A DNA stretch of 64,000 nucleotides from Haladaptatus sp. DYF46 (GCF_021083305.1 NZ_JAJFAY010000011.1:60469-124468), one strand, 5' to 3'. Shown: positions 27,301-35,290, numbered from the stretch's first letter. Program-made: numbers and translations. The notes: generated from the sequence alone by a model not told the origin.

Positions 27301-28164
27301 CCCGAGCAAACCGGCAACGCAATGCCGGATGGTCTTGCTCGCCTTGATGATGTGCTCTCGATTGGGCCAGACGACGATCCTGAGACAATAGCCGACACAG
27401 TAAACGGCTATCGAGAGGACCATGCGCTGTTGAATCGCTTAGCCGGGACGAGTAACGCGTACATCGAAAGCGAGCATACAACCGGGAGTACCCAACCCTC
27501 ACAGACAGTACGAAATCTCGCCCAGGCACACAACGCAGGCCATCGGTGCTTGTTCTTCGCCCGTGAAGACGTAGCTGAAGACGTGTATGATACGGTTGCC
27601 AACGATCCGTTCTGTTGTCGGAGCAGTCACCCGGCAGATGGCGAACGGCGGTTCTACACGGGGACACAGACGCTCACTATCGATGGCGAAACGATCACGC
27701 GGCCCGGTGGCCGAGAGAACGTCTGGGTGTACGACGAGCAGACCGGTGAGTACATTCTCCGCGACGGTGACGGTACCGTGCATGCCCGCTTTGAGACGGC
27801 AGCCGCCATCTTCACCGACGCGAGTGCCTACCCAGAGGGTGGCGAGCGGAACGTCAAGCCACCGGTGATTCCTGAGTACGAGATGGACGGTGATCCGAGT
27901 GAGGTGGAGTGGGACGTGATCGTCGTCCCGCCGGAGACAGAGACACCAATGGACATCCGACTGTACGAGGGCAACATACAGACGCCACTGACGGATTTGC
28001 CAACTGACGACGAGCAAGCAACCGACAACAACCGAGACGCCCGTGGGAGCGACAGCGGTGGCGATACAGACGACTGTGCTGAGCAGGACGAGAGCGAACA
28101 GACCCGTGACGATGCCGACGGAGACGGCTTCCTCGAAGACGACCTTTCAAATGTGTTTAATTGA
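24343..28164 (+). CDS. VirD4/TraD-like coupling ATPase, very large
   Basis: A 1273-residue ATPase with Walker A FVGGGTGMGKTTFLVNQ near residue 444, FDPKGKDADEF after it, Walker B FYVICDEFDSI near 692, and LTLACQNPSNQLP, a sensor-like segment typical of TraD/VirD4/HerA proteins. The N-terminal 440 residues lack the usual pair of membrane helices, which the preceding small protein might supply. The last 470 residues form an extra domain ending in a long Asp/Glu/Ser tail. Coupling proteins bring DNA-protein substrates to the channel. The family is firm; the extra domains are of unknown role. Confidence 0.85.
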   Translation: MTGFFESVYENVRGEGSPAVRQVDDDLVTDLYDHACEQSALIGIRPYKDEGGLQRGMQLLSSLHDVQLDGRVRKQNVTPGSAFELVYDDDEEILQYRFAPGDEGMHDRLDRQLKTYYGDSDIVEIEPEFLDMATGQYVAAARLKLRQDDSFLPIKHFKLDPDHFETDPYDSITSEMVGAPHRPNADVMVQIMIKPAISNATWDRRNWYHGIGKTVRRLKESKSGFDAGAVLRETASAMSGGQLEGVDADEQENFTKYREEASNSKAANVVASQRGKKGYHVDIRVVAVSDSEEEAVSRVEETAGMYRKFYDSSYEQGFTPKFFKQKQLNGFLESMASREWTGTNQGITFATDTLTGICHVPTDLNTQEIEYTMSKSGRGIPPRTPRFDYDAHDLERATSDPGAIQLAMLSEDDPARPYWYGRGKKNGIEAGVTPEILNIHQFVGGGTGMGKTTFLVNQASQIMNRGHGCLIFDPKGKDADEFLREVPEDREDDLVFVDLTDEYDEQVTFNFMEVPSNAPPDSRAFASAVEALADDVVAIAAQAGGDDNYWGALMNRVTRTLIRGMAKSGRDCTLLDLACCVADSDNLDKFHNWMDEERIHFIRESAKRIADKEDSDLEPLAGRFSQWIENDAVRNLISNPDSTVSIQEAVENGKIVVVRNDPSSGETEKRLFATALIRRAWVAIREADDNPPFYVICDEFDSIVTEESNIHKILSEARAFDFCLTLACQNPSNQLPTKVEKAIANQCKTFISYNPGGDEDARLIAKQHSRDIEWEDLMNMSPYTFFMRTLDDNDQLTHSYKVRAFPPVGEVRTEQTGQPGRTDAELGALKRTSLAEYGTTQLTPEEQQEVSHFYTGEQQDAEPTAAASDLSEKAWRNQALKAVYDETIRHGNPGGWVAVAECVDRLDDYLPDTTVSDAGKAWRKVLQEIPDPYIDRREVEDEMQVKPLDTGFLNLGDSENDGKAEHWAPMADAYIPMTQLGFIFEIPEQTGNAMPDGLARLDDVLSIGPDDDPETIADTVNGYREDHALLNRLAGTSNAYIESEHTTGSTQPSQTVRNLAQAHNAGHRCLFFAREDVAEDVYDTVANDPFCCRSSHPADGERRFYTGTQTLTIDGETITRPGGRENVWVYDEQTGEYILRDGDGTVHARFETAAAIFTDASAYPEGGERNVKPPVIPEYEMDGDPSEVEWDVIVVPPETETPMDIRLYEGNIQTPLTDLPTDDEQATDNNRDARGSDSGGDTDDCAEQDESEQTRDDADGDGFLEDDLSNVFN

Positions 28165-28319
28165 AACCCTAGTGATTACCGGAGCAATCCAGAGTTTTTG
28201 TGCGATTTCGCCCAAGTTGTTGTCATATATTGCCTGTAGGAAGTGTCTAGTCAGAGATCGAGTTCCACTAGGAGGCGTACTCTGGAACGACGTGACGTGG
28301 GGATTATGATACCCATAGT

Positions 28320-28646
28320 TCATTGAAAAACATCATCAACGATATAATTATTCGCTTCAATTAATTCCACACCTTCGACGTCATCGATTCGTTCGCGGAG
28401 TCGATCAGTTCTTGGATCATCGTTGAATTCCTCCCATGCTTCCGCTGACTCCCATTGTCCGTAATTGACAACTCGTGTCCCATCAGCGCTTTTATGAAGA
28501 TTGGAAGAAACGAATCCCGGTAATTCACGGATCCATTCTCGTGTCTCCTCTGCGACCGTGTCGATGAGCTTCTGTTGGTGCTCTGGAACGGTCTTGAACA
28601 GTATAACCAGCGTGAATTTGTCTGTTGATTCGACGATTTCGGTCAT
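28320..28646 (-). CDS. Antibiotic-biosynthesis-monooxygenase (ABM) domain protein
   Basis: The 108-residue protein has the ferredoxin-like ABM pattern: FTLVILFKTVPEHQQKLI, then IRELPGFVSSNLHKS, VVNYGQWESAEAWEEF and a final helix. Family members are cofactor-free monooxygenases acting on quinols or polyketides, or haem-degrading relatives. Met at 28646 is chosen because the preceding residues are not like the family. It lies 36 bases downstream of the esterase gene at 28683-29633 on the same strand and probably shares its transcript. Confidence 0.8.
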   Translation of the reverse strand: MTEIVESTDKFTLVILFKTVPEHQQKLIDTVAEETREWIRELPGFVSSNLHKSADGTRVVNYGQWESAEAWEEFNDDPRTDRLRERIDDVEGVELIEANNYIVDDVFQ

Positions 28647-28682
28647 GTTTGACTTAGTTGTTAACAATAATTAAAAAGGGGC

Positions 28683-29633
28683 CTAGAGATCTTCACCGAC
28701 GTCGTTGATGAGGTCGCGTGCCCGTGTCAGGGCCATGGGCTCAACCAGCAGCTGAGCGATTCCATGGATGGCGTCCTCGTAGTGGATATGATTGACATCG
28801 ACACCAGCTGCCTCAAGTTGACCAGCATATGCGGCTCCCTCGTCGCGTAATGGGTCGAATCCACAGGTGACGATCGTGGTTGGCGGCAGTTCCTGCAAGT
28901 CTTGCGCCTTGAGTGGCGAGGCGTATGAATGCTGGCCGTCGATATCGTCGCGAAGATAATGATCCCAAAACCATTCCATGTCGGCTTTGGTGAGCAGGTA
29001 GCCTTCAGCGTTCTCCTCGTAAGAGGGCGTATCGAATTCGTGGTCGGTGACGGGGTAGATGAGTACCTGGCGAGCGAACGAAGGACCGTCACGGTCGCGA
29101 GCCATCTGTGCAACGGCTGCCGCCATGTTCCCTCCAGCACTGTCACCGCCGATAGCGACATTATCCGTGTCCACCTGCATCATCTCCGCCGTATCGAATA
29201 CCCATTCGGCAGCGGTATAACAGTCTTCGAGCGGAATCGGGAATTTGTGTTCGGGTGCAAGCCGATAGTCGACAGACACGACCATGCAGTTAGCTGCGTT
29301 CGTTATCGCTCTACAGGTCGCATCATACATGGCAGTATCTCCAATTACCCAGCCACCGCCATGCAGATACACTAACGTCGGATATGGACCCTCTTCCGCT
29401 GGGACATACACGCGAATTGGGATTCCCTCGTCAGTGATAGACAGCTCCATAACCTCCTCCACTGGTTCGGGATCATCAGCTGTCGGGAACATCTGCGTAC
29501 TAAATTGCCGAGCCCCCTCTGGTGACAACGACGAGAGGGTCGGTATTGGTGCAGCCCCCATCTGCTGGAGAAAGCCGGTTATTTCGGGATGCGGTTCCTC
29601 CGCCGCGGCCACGTTATGCAAATTGTTGGTCAT
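28683..29633 (-). CDS. Alpha/beta hydrolase, HSL-type esterase
   Basis: The 316-residue hydrolase has the HSL-family oxyanion loop YLHGGGWVIG, the nucleophile elbow GGDSAGGNMAAAVA with the catalytic Ser, an acid in CGFDPLRDEG and the His in DAIHGIAQL. It should hydrolyse short acyl esters. It lies between the ABM gene and the NmrA gene (29663-30547), all on the same strand with short spacers, so the three probably form one operon facing the HTH_10 gene at 30712. Confidence 0.88.
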   Translation of the reverse strand: MTNNLHNVAAAEEPHPEITGFLQQMGAAPIPTLSSLSPEGARQFSTQMFPTADDPEPVEEVMELSITDEGIPIRVYVPAEEGPYPTLVYLHGGGWVIGDTAMYDATCRAITNAANCMVVSVDYRLAPEHKFPIPLEDCYTAAEWVFDTAEMMQVDTDNVAIGGDSAGGNMAAAVAQMARDRDGPSFARQVLIYPVTDHEFDTPSYEENAEGYLLTKADMEWFWDHYLRDDIDGQHSYASPLKAQDLQELPPTTIVTCGFDPLRDEGAAYAGQLEAAGVDVNHIHYEDAIHGIAQLLVEPMALTRARDLINDVGEDL

Positions 29634-29662
29634 CTGTAGAGTGGTTGTTTGTTAGGCGTCAT

Positions 29663-30547
29663 TCATTGTTCCCAGTCACGCTCGCGGAGATACGTCTCAA
29701 GCCGGGTAAGATCGATATTATGGTCACGCTCCAGTGTCTCGATATCGACACCGTATCCGTAGTTGTTGATCCACTCGAACATCATTGCTACCACTTCCCC
29801 CATTTCCTCACGGGCGACCTCGATCGGGACGTGCTGGGGTTCGATATCGATTCCCGTTACGGTGGTGAAAACCTCGGCTGCACTTTCGAGCGTGTGCTCA
29901 TCACCGGCCACTTCGATGGTCTCACCAACGTACTCCTCGGGGGTCGCTAACGCGGTGGCGGCGAGCGCACCGATGTCTCCGACATCGACCATCTGCATCG
30001 AGACGCCCTCGGTGAGGGGGGACGCAAGGTTTCCGTTCAGGATCGTTTCGCGCTGGCGCTCGTAGTTCTGCATGATCGTGACGGGTCGAAGAATCGTCGC
30101 GGAAAGTCCGAGATCGTAGATTCGTTGTTCGATGTCGTACTTCGACTCGAAGTTAGGAATCCCGGTATCACGCTCGGCCCCGGCGACAGAGCTAAACACG
30201 AAATGCTCGATGCCGTTTTCGGCGGCGACCTCCGCCATGTTCGTTCCTTGCTCGATCTCGGCCTCAATCCCTGCTTCAGTAGGTGTGGTGCCGCTCTCAG
30301 CCTCAATCGTGACGCAGTATACCGCGTCAACGGTCTCAACCGCTGTCCTGAGACTGGTTTTGTTCAGGAGGTTTCCCTCAACGAGCGTCGCACCCCGGTC
30401 GGCAAGCGCCTGCGCGCGGTCGCTCTCGGGACTGCGCGTCAATGCATGGACATCGAAGTCACCGTACTCGCCGGACAACAGGCGGTCAGCAACCGCCCCA
30501 CCCTGGCGGCCAGTCGCTCCGACGACTAAGACGCTGAACTGACTCAT
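29663..30547 (-). CDS. NmrA-family NAD(P)-binding protein
   Basis: The protein begins MSQFSVLVVGATGRQGGAVA with the Gly-rich dinucleotide loop, then HVFSSVAGAERDTGI and the NmrA-type YDIEQRIYDLGLSATILRP segment in place of the SDR catalytic Tyr-Lys. NmrA-like proteins act as redox sensors or as quinone/azo reductases. The start at 30547 is set by the fold; 59 upstream codons in frame do not look like protein. It is the first gene of a three-gene operon divergent from an HTH_10 regulator 165 bases away. Confidence 0.85.
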   Translation of the reverse strand: MSQFSVLVVGATGRQGGAVADRLLSGEYGDFDVHALTRSPESDRAQALADRGATLVEGNLLNKTSLRTAVETVDAVYCVTIEAESGTTPTEAGIEAEIEQGTNMAEVAAENGIEHFVFSSVAGAERDTGIPNFESKYDIEQRIYDLGLSATILRPVTIMQNYERQRETILNGNLASPLTEGVSMQMVDVGDIGALAATALATPEEYVGETIEVAGDEHTLESAAEVFTTVTGIDIEPQHVPIEVAREEMGEVVAMMFEWINNYGYGVDIETLERDHNIDLTRLETYLRERDWEQ

Positions 30548-30711
30548 AGCGAATCCCTCGTATCCCTGTTCAACTGTCTGATTCTGGCGGCACGTTCGTC
30601 GTGGTGCATTTGTCTCACCATGAGATGTACTACGGGGGGATGCTGCTTGGTGATGAGCGTAAACATGTTCAACGTCATGCGGATAAGGATGGGCGTCGAA
30701 AACATCGGTAT

Positions 30712-31341
30712 ATGCCAAGTGCACAGATCAAATTCGAATTCTCTAACGGACCAGGCGCGCTCTCGACCAAGCGCCCGGACGATGAGTTTCGGATTCTAGC
30801 AGCGCTCCCGACAGCAGATGGCATCCAAGTCGTCCTTGAAATTCAGACGTCTGACACCGAAGCCCTCATTCGACATCTTGACGAAGCGTCGTGGTTGCCG
30901 TCCTACGACGTGCTGCACGCCGATGAGCAGACGATGCTCATTCAGTACTCCCACGAGTTACTCCCCGCGCTACATCGCGCACTCCTCTCCTCGGGGCCTC
31001 TCTTGCAGTATCCCCTGACCCTTCGAAACGGGTGGATGAGTAGTGACTTGACTACCTCGCACGAGCAGCTGTCCCAACTCAAAGACGTGTTTGAGGCCGA
31101 GGGAATTCCGTATGAAATCGGCTCGGTCACACAGTCAACCGACCCAACCGACCTGCTAACGGATCGCCAACGGCGGTTCATTACCGTGGCAGTCGAGCAT
31201 GGGTACTACGATAGCCCGCGCGAGTGCACGCTCACCGAGCTCGCGGCTGCGCTGGACGTCAGTAAAGGAGGAGCAAGTGGTATTCTCCACCGCGCTGAAG
31301 GCCGCATTATCAAGAACTTCCTCGGCGAGCCAGCTGCCTAA
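30712..31341 (+). CDS. HTH_10 regulator, MPSAQI group
   Basis: The 209-residue protein starts MPSAQIKFEFSNG. Its N-terminal sensor domain has DDEFRILAALPT and SYDVLHADEQTMLIQYSHEL. The C-terminal HTH_10 domain reads LLTDRQRRFITVAVEHGYYD, then SPRECTLTELAAALDVSKGG and a closing helix. It is closely similar to the protein at 52511 throughout and more distantly to those at 48363 and 55586. Divergence from the NmrA-esterase-ABM operon makes that operon the likely target. The start is set by comparison with the paralogs. Confidence 0.82.
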   Translation: MPSAQIKFEFSNGPGALSTKRPDDEFRILAALPTADGIQVVLEIQTSDTEALIRHLDEASWLPSYDVLHADEQTMLIQYSHELLPALHRALLSSGPLLQYPLTLRNGWMSSDLTTSHEQLSQLKDVFEAEGIPYEIGSVTQSTDPTDLLTDRQRRFITVAVEHGYYDSPRECTLTELAAALDVSKGGASGILHRAEGRIIKNFLGEPAA

Positions 31342-31490
31342 ACTGGGCCGTCGTGACGGAGAATATCGAGAAAGAGGCGGAATCCTTCAAATTGGGACTC
31401 CGCGATACGCTGTGCAGTCGTCACCTAATCCAAGCAATGATCTCTGACCTAGTTGCCTACTGAATATATGAATTCTTTTGCTGATCTCTA

Positions 31491-31967
31491 TTAGTCTGAG
31501 AGCCATTCCTGTGCGGTCTCTTCTTTGACACCGCCTGCTTTCACGGCAATCTGAACCATCGCCTTCTTCATCGTCTCGACATCGTCTCGTAACTCCGAGA
31601 CTTCTGCACGAAGCGCTTCGAAATCCTCGGGTTCAACGAGTGGATCATCGGGTAATTCCAAGCCATCGTCACAGAACTCGTGCCCACGTGTTGTGAGGGC
31701 CCAGACGATAGCACGTGATCCACGGCCCGCATATTCACGGTCAATTTCTTCGACCAGTTCCCACCGTTGGAGCTTCCGCATATGATGGCTCATGCTGCCG
31801 CTTGGGATGCCTGCTTGCTCCCGGAGGTCAGAGGTGTTCACGCCAGATGTGTCAGTTACATAGAGAACCGTGAGAATGTTCTGGCGGGCGTCGCCGAGGT
31901 GGTCACGCATCTCATCGAAGGTGGGGAGCGAGTCAGTGGATGTTTCAATTTGGTTATCTTCATTCAT
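31491..31967 (-). CDS. Winged-helix regulator with C-terminal coiled coil
   Basis: The 158-residue protein has a winged helix at about 20-95: ILTVLYVTDTSGVNTSDLRE, then PSGSMSHHMRKLQRWELVEE and a basic wing RGSRAIVWALTTRG. A C-terminal heptad region follows (about 115-150, LRAEVSELRDDVETMKKAM) that should dimerise it. It resembles MarR/ArsR-like regulators of haloarchaeal plasmids and islands. Its start faces the long repeat-rich non-coding tract at 32.1-33.9 kb, so it could bind there. Confidence 0.75.
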   Translation of the reverse strand: MNEDNQIETSTDSLPTFDEMRDHLGDARQNILTVLYVTDTSGVNTSDLREQAGIPSGSMSHHMRKLQRWELVEEIDREYAGRGSRAIVWALTTRGHEFCDDGLELPDDPLVEPEDFEALRAEVSELRDDVETMKKAMVQIAVKAGGVKEETAQEWLSD

Positions 31968-32298
31968 GAAGCCATATTAAGACTGAAAGGCCTTAATACT
32001 AATCCACTACATAGCTATGCAAGCCACTCCCGACCACCCACTCATGGGGGAACAACATCGGTGGCGAATAGAAAATTGGAGTAGATGACGAGAAGTGTAA
32101 GAGATGATAAATAGCGCCACCGGTGGGAATGCTGCCGGTGCCTAGAGAAAGCGGCAACCCAGTGGGCGCCAGAGACTGCACCCCCAATGTATCATAACAC
32201 AGAAATAGACGACAATGGCGCACAGAGGGCACCCCAGCGGGCGACACAGCGCCGAACAGATCCCACGAGAAGTGGCGGACACAACACGCCGACACAGA

Positions 32299-32453
32299 GG
32301 ACAGTCCACCAAGCAGATCCACCACGGGGAACCAGAGGTACAGCACTGGGACAGTCCATCCGAGAACACGAGGAGAAAAGAATAGAGTGAGGACGTGGGA
32401 CAGTCAGGCCATGGTGGACCCAGAGTAAAAAGAAAACGAGAAGGGGACAGTCC
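32299..32453 (+). repeat. GGACAGTCC repeats, left array
   Basis: Copies of GGACAGTC(C/A) start at 32299, 32349, 32398 and 32445, spaced 50, 49 and 47 bases. A weaker GAACAGATCC lies about 45 bases before the first. Further copies in the same orientation are GGACAGTCA at 32788 and GGACAGGCC at 32807. The core is a palindrome except for its central base. Confidence 0.7.
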
Positions 32454-32842
32454 AGCAGCGCGACCAGCAGAGCAAGCAACGGAGTGGGCTGACTGAAGTC
32501 AGGACGACAAGGGGGAGAAGAACTACATACCGAGGAACGATGGTGAACAAGGACCGAGTGCGTTGGCGTCCAGGATAGCACGAAGACCGTGGCGACCATG
32601 ACAGGCGAGAAGTGGTGAATCACAGCCTGAAAAACACAATCAACAACCGCAGAGCCGACAGTGCGAATGAAACCACACTAGATTTCTTGCAAAACATCGC
32701 GAGCAGTAGCACCCCAGAAACAGAGTGATGACCACGAGAAGTAGGGCAGCACGACCATGCATGACAGTCACGAGGCGAGATAAGTCCGGACAGTCAACTT
32801 CTGGCCGGACAGGCCCGACAGAACGTTGTGCGTCTAGAGTGG

Positions 32843-33003
32843 GGGTGCCACCTCTGCACCCGAACAGAGGGGATGCCGACGAGCGACACATCTCTACTCA
32901 CAGCCTGAGGCATGGCTGGGTGCCAACACTAGCACGCCCCATCTAGGTGCCGATATGACGGCCTGGTCTGGGTGCCAATCCGAGCGCACCAGTGGGTGCC
33001 AAC
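32843..33003 (+). repeat. TGGGTGCCAA repeats, central cluster
   Basis: TGGGTGCCAA(C/T) occurs at 32917, 32969 and 32993, with variants GGGTGCCA at 32843 and AGGTGCCGA at about 32945. All are on the same strand and lie between the two GGACWGTCC arrays. Confidence 0.65.
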
Positions 33004-33064
33004 GTGGGCGACACACCGCGATTTCAATAAGCGACCCGCCACAGCGGGAAGGGAACAGCACGGA

Positions 33065-33271
33065 GGACTGTCCACAACCGATAGACTGTCCTGTCCACCG
33101 GCCATCAACGGGGGGACTGTCAGATCTGGAACCAGAGCACGCCCTAGACTCTTGCAGTGTCCTACCTGACTGTCCACCTTGCCGAAACAGGTAGACGTCG
33201 GGCAGCAGCAACTGGGACTTCCATCTATGAAGACACACCACGATTGCCAGTATCAGCAAGGACGACTGTCC
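33065..33271 (-). repeat. GGACTGTCC repeats, right array
   Basis: Copies of (N)GACTGTCC, the reverse complement of the left-array motif, occur at 33065, 33084, 33168 and 33264, with a GGACTGTCA variant at 33114. Two more lie further right, at 33807 and 33833, beside the lipoprotein gene. So the motif orientation switches near 32.8-33.06 kb. Confidence 0.7.
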
Positions 33272-33485
33272 TCCGGTAGATCCCCACAGGAACTGTCAGA
33301 AAGAGCGCGACAGCATGGTATGAACTCCACGACGAACAGAGTCCAATACCCAGTAAAAGGGTCCGAAAAGCTCTGGGATCGAATAATTACTACGGAAATG
33401 TGGTGTGTTCAAACAGAGTTATTGATAGCGTGCATATCTGATGTAATACAGGGTGAACCATAGAAGGACGTTCCTGGATCTGTCT

Positions 33486-33665
33486 CTATTTGGAGAGTGC
33501 CCAGAGACCAGCTGCAATTACAAGGAGAAACGCGACGAAGAGTGATATCACAAAGAAACTCCAGTCTTCGTGAAATAGTTGATATGCCTGACTAACTGCT
33601 CCAATTCCGCCAAATATTGTAATGAGAATCAATCTTCGTCGACTGATCGAGACTGCCGTGGACAT
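33486..33665 (-). CDS. Small two-helix membrane protein
   Basis: This 59-residue open frame starts MSTAVSISRRRLILITIFGG, with a first hydrophobic helix at about 10-27 and a second at about 36-56 (FFVISLFVAFLLVIAAGLWA). Positive residues before helix 1 and the normal amino-acid mix support a real membrane protein, but no family is recognised. It is divergent from the nuclease-fold lipoprotein gene and lies at the right border of the repeat tract. Confidence 0.55.
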   Translation of the reverse strand: MSTAVSISRRRLILITIFGGIGAVSQAYQLFHEDWSFFVISLFVAFLLVIAAGLWALSK

Positions 33666-33970
33666 AGCTGAAGTTGTCAGTGTTGATATTTAAACACTGA
33701 TGAACCGTGTATTGAGTGACGTACGCTCCATCTCAGTTGGCCAGTTACGTGACAGCAGGGTACGATCACAAGATGCATTTTCTGATACGCTTGTGTCTTC
33801 GAAGACGGACTGTCCACTGGTTGAAGCAGGTCGACTGTCCCACCGGTCACGAGTAGCGGTCCAGTCGGACGAGGCGGTCTGCTGCCGTGCGTTCGGTGCT
33901 TCCAGTCGCTCGCCATCGCACATCATTCGGCACCCCCAACGTTGAACTAAACACAGAGACGACCACCAGT

Positions 33971-34678
33971 ATGCATCGCTCGTTCCCCATTCTTGGCCTT
34001 GTCCTACTCATCGTCTGTGCAGGCTGTCTCGGCGGCCTTGGACTCGGCGGTAGTAGCGACGACACATCCACAACCACACCGGCCAGTACAGAGCCGACGC
34101 AGACGGCGACCAGTACGCCGTCAACGATGACACCCAAGGCAACGACCACAACCACAACAACCACGCAAATAGCCAGCACGACCACAGCAACGACCACCAC
34201 AGCACCAACAACGTCACCGAACAGTACTACAGCACGGACGACAATGCCGACACAGACCACCGCACGAGTCGAGACACCCAGCGGCAGCCAGCGATTCGAA
34301 GCGCGGGTGACGAAAATCGTCGATCCGACAACCATCAAAATCGAACGCAATGGCAAAACCCAGACGATTGATCTGATCGGTGTACGCGTCCCGAAGAGCG
34401 GTCTGTACCACACGCGAGCGCTTCAAACCACCAAAGCACAACTGGAGTACAGCACCGTCACGCTCGTCACAGATCCACGGGTGGGAAGCAGCAGTGACGG
34501 CCACCCCCAGATGTACGTCTATACGGGAGAGTGGCTGTATAACACCCAGTTGCTCCGATCAGGCTATGCACGAGTGGCAGATGGTGAGTTCAGCAAGCGA
34601 GCGGAGTTTGAGCGAAAGCAACAGGAGGCCAAGCAAGGCGGCTACGGTCTGTGGAAGAACACGACGACAACGGTTTGA
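33971..34678 (+). CDS. Lipoprotein with nuclease (SNase) fold lacking catalytic residues
   Basis: The precursor starts MHRSFPILGLVLLIVCAGCL with a lipobox ending in Cys19. A Thr-rich linker of about 65 residues, likely glycosylated, follows. The last 130 residues follow the staphylococcal-nuclease fold: ARVTKIVDPTTIKIERNGKT, LIGVRVPK, a middle beta strand HPQMYVYTGEWLYN and QLLRSGYARVAD. The active-site residues known from the family are replaced: Asp21 by Thr, Arg35 by Asp, Asp40 by Arg, Glu43 by Lys and Arg87 by Pro. It is probably a surface protein that binds rather than cuts nucleic acid. The start at 33971 is set by the signal peptide. Confidence 0.75.
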   Translation: MHRSFPILGLVLLIVCAGCLGGLGLGGSSDDTSTTTPASTEPTQTATSTPSTMTPKATTTTTTTTQIASTTTATTTTAPTTSPNSTTARTTMPTQTTARVETPSGSQRFEARVTKIVDPTTIKIERNGKTQTIDLIGVRVPKSGLYHTRALQTTKAQLEYSTVTLVTDPRVGSSSDGHPQMYVYTGEWLYNTQLLRSGYARVADGEFSKRAEFERKQQEAKQGGYGLWKNTTTTV

Positions 34679-34831
34679 AAGGTCTGACTCTAGCTTTGTT
34701 GAGGCACCCTCTAACGAATAACTCTATAGTACTGACTGCAGAGCCTGTATACAGCACAAGCTTCCCGAGCCAACTGCTAAGTGAGAGTGAAAATACATAA
34801 GACATATATGCAGAGGTATCAATTTGAATTG

Positions 34832-34933
34832 ATGATGAAGAGGATAAAGAAAGCCACAATCGGTGCAACTATTGGACTCATAGTCGCCTTTCTCTACGAT
34901 TTACTCGATATCGGAAGTCTGCTGGGATTTTAA
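34832..34933 (+). CDS. Possible 33-residue membrane peptide
   Basis: The frame reads MMKRIKKATIGATIGLIVAF and ends with LLDIGSLLGF. A basic N-terminus followed by one hydrophobic helix is the plan of small single-pass proteins. A TATA-like ACATATAT lies about 25-30 bases upstream at 34802. No relative is recognised, and short frames like this occur by chance, so it is only a candidate. Confidence 0.35.
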   Translation: MMKRIKKATIGATIGLIVAFLYDLLDIGSLLGF

Positions 34934-35145
34934 TCCCAACGTGCAGAAGTCACTGCCTCATGTTGCACTAAGCAGACGTGGACACACCTGATCTCGAGTG
35001 AAGGATGGCAGTGGAAAGCCGTCATGACCTCCAGGGTGACTATCGTTCTCAAAGGCTTCTGGATGTTTTGTGGATATCCATACAGGCGATACTCGTCACT
35101 GATAGAAATTAGAAAGCTGCAGATCAACTCCAAGTGCCTCTGCGA

Positions 35146-35290
35146 TCACCAGAATTGGATTCCAAATGAGAACGTATAAATAATCAGAATTTGCTTTCCA
35201 CGCAAATATCCAACGCCACCAAAGGCAATGAATAAGAGACCAAGTGCGATCCTAAAGCCGTATGTATCGTGACTACTCTTGGTTAGACAT
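35146..35290 (-). pseudogene. Frameshifted small membrane protein
   Basis: The ATG at 35290 opens MSNQE and stops at once. One base later the frame continues as KSSHDTYGFRIALGLLFIAF, GGVGYLRG and IIYTFSFGIQFW to a stop at 35146. Removing one C near 35280 would restore a 47-residue protein with two hydrophobic segments. The family is unknown. Confidence 0.4.

Larger units (their letters stand above)
32100..33480. other. Repeat-rich non-coding tract
   Basis: Nearly 1.4 kb has no believable gene on either strand; the open frames present encode low-complexity Cys/Ser/Pro-rich chains and are likely artefacts. The left 550 bases are purine-rich on the plus strand. The tract carries two families of short dispersed repeats, listed separately. 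A perfect palindrome CCACCGGTGG lies near 32118. Confidence 0.6.

Noticed and set aside
32192..32623. Long minus-strand open frame of 143 codons in the repeat tract
   Set aside because: The predicted chain is Cys/Ser/Pro/Val-rich with no family pattern and lies on the pyrimidine-rich strand of a purine-skewed tract, so it is open by composition.
32299..33271. Reading the GGACWGTCC copies as a CRISPR-like array
   Set aside because: The conserved unit is only 9 bases, spacing varies on the right side, and orientation changes.
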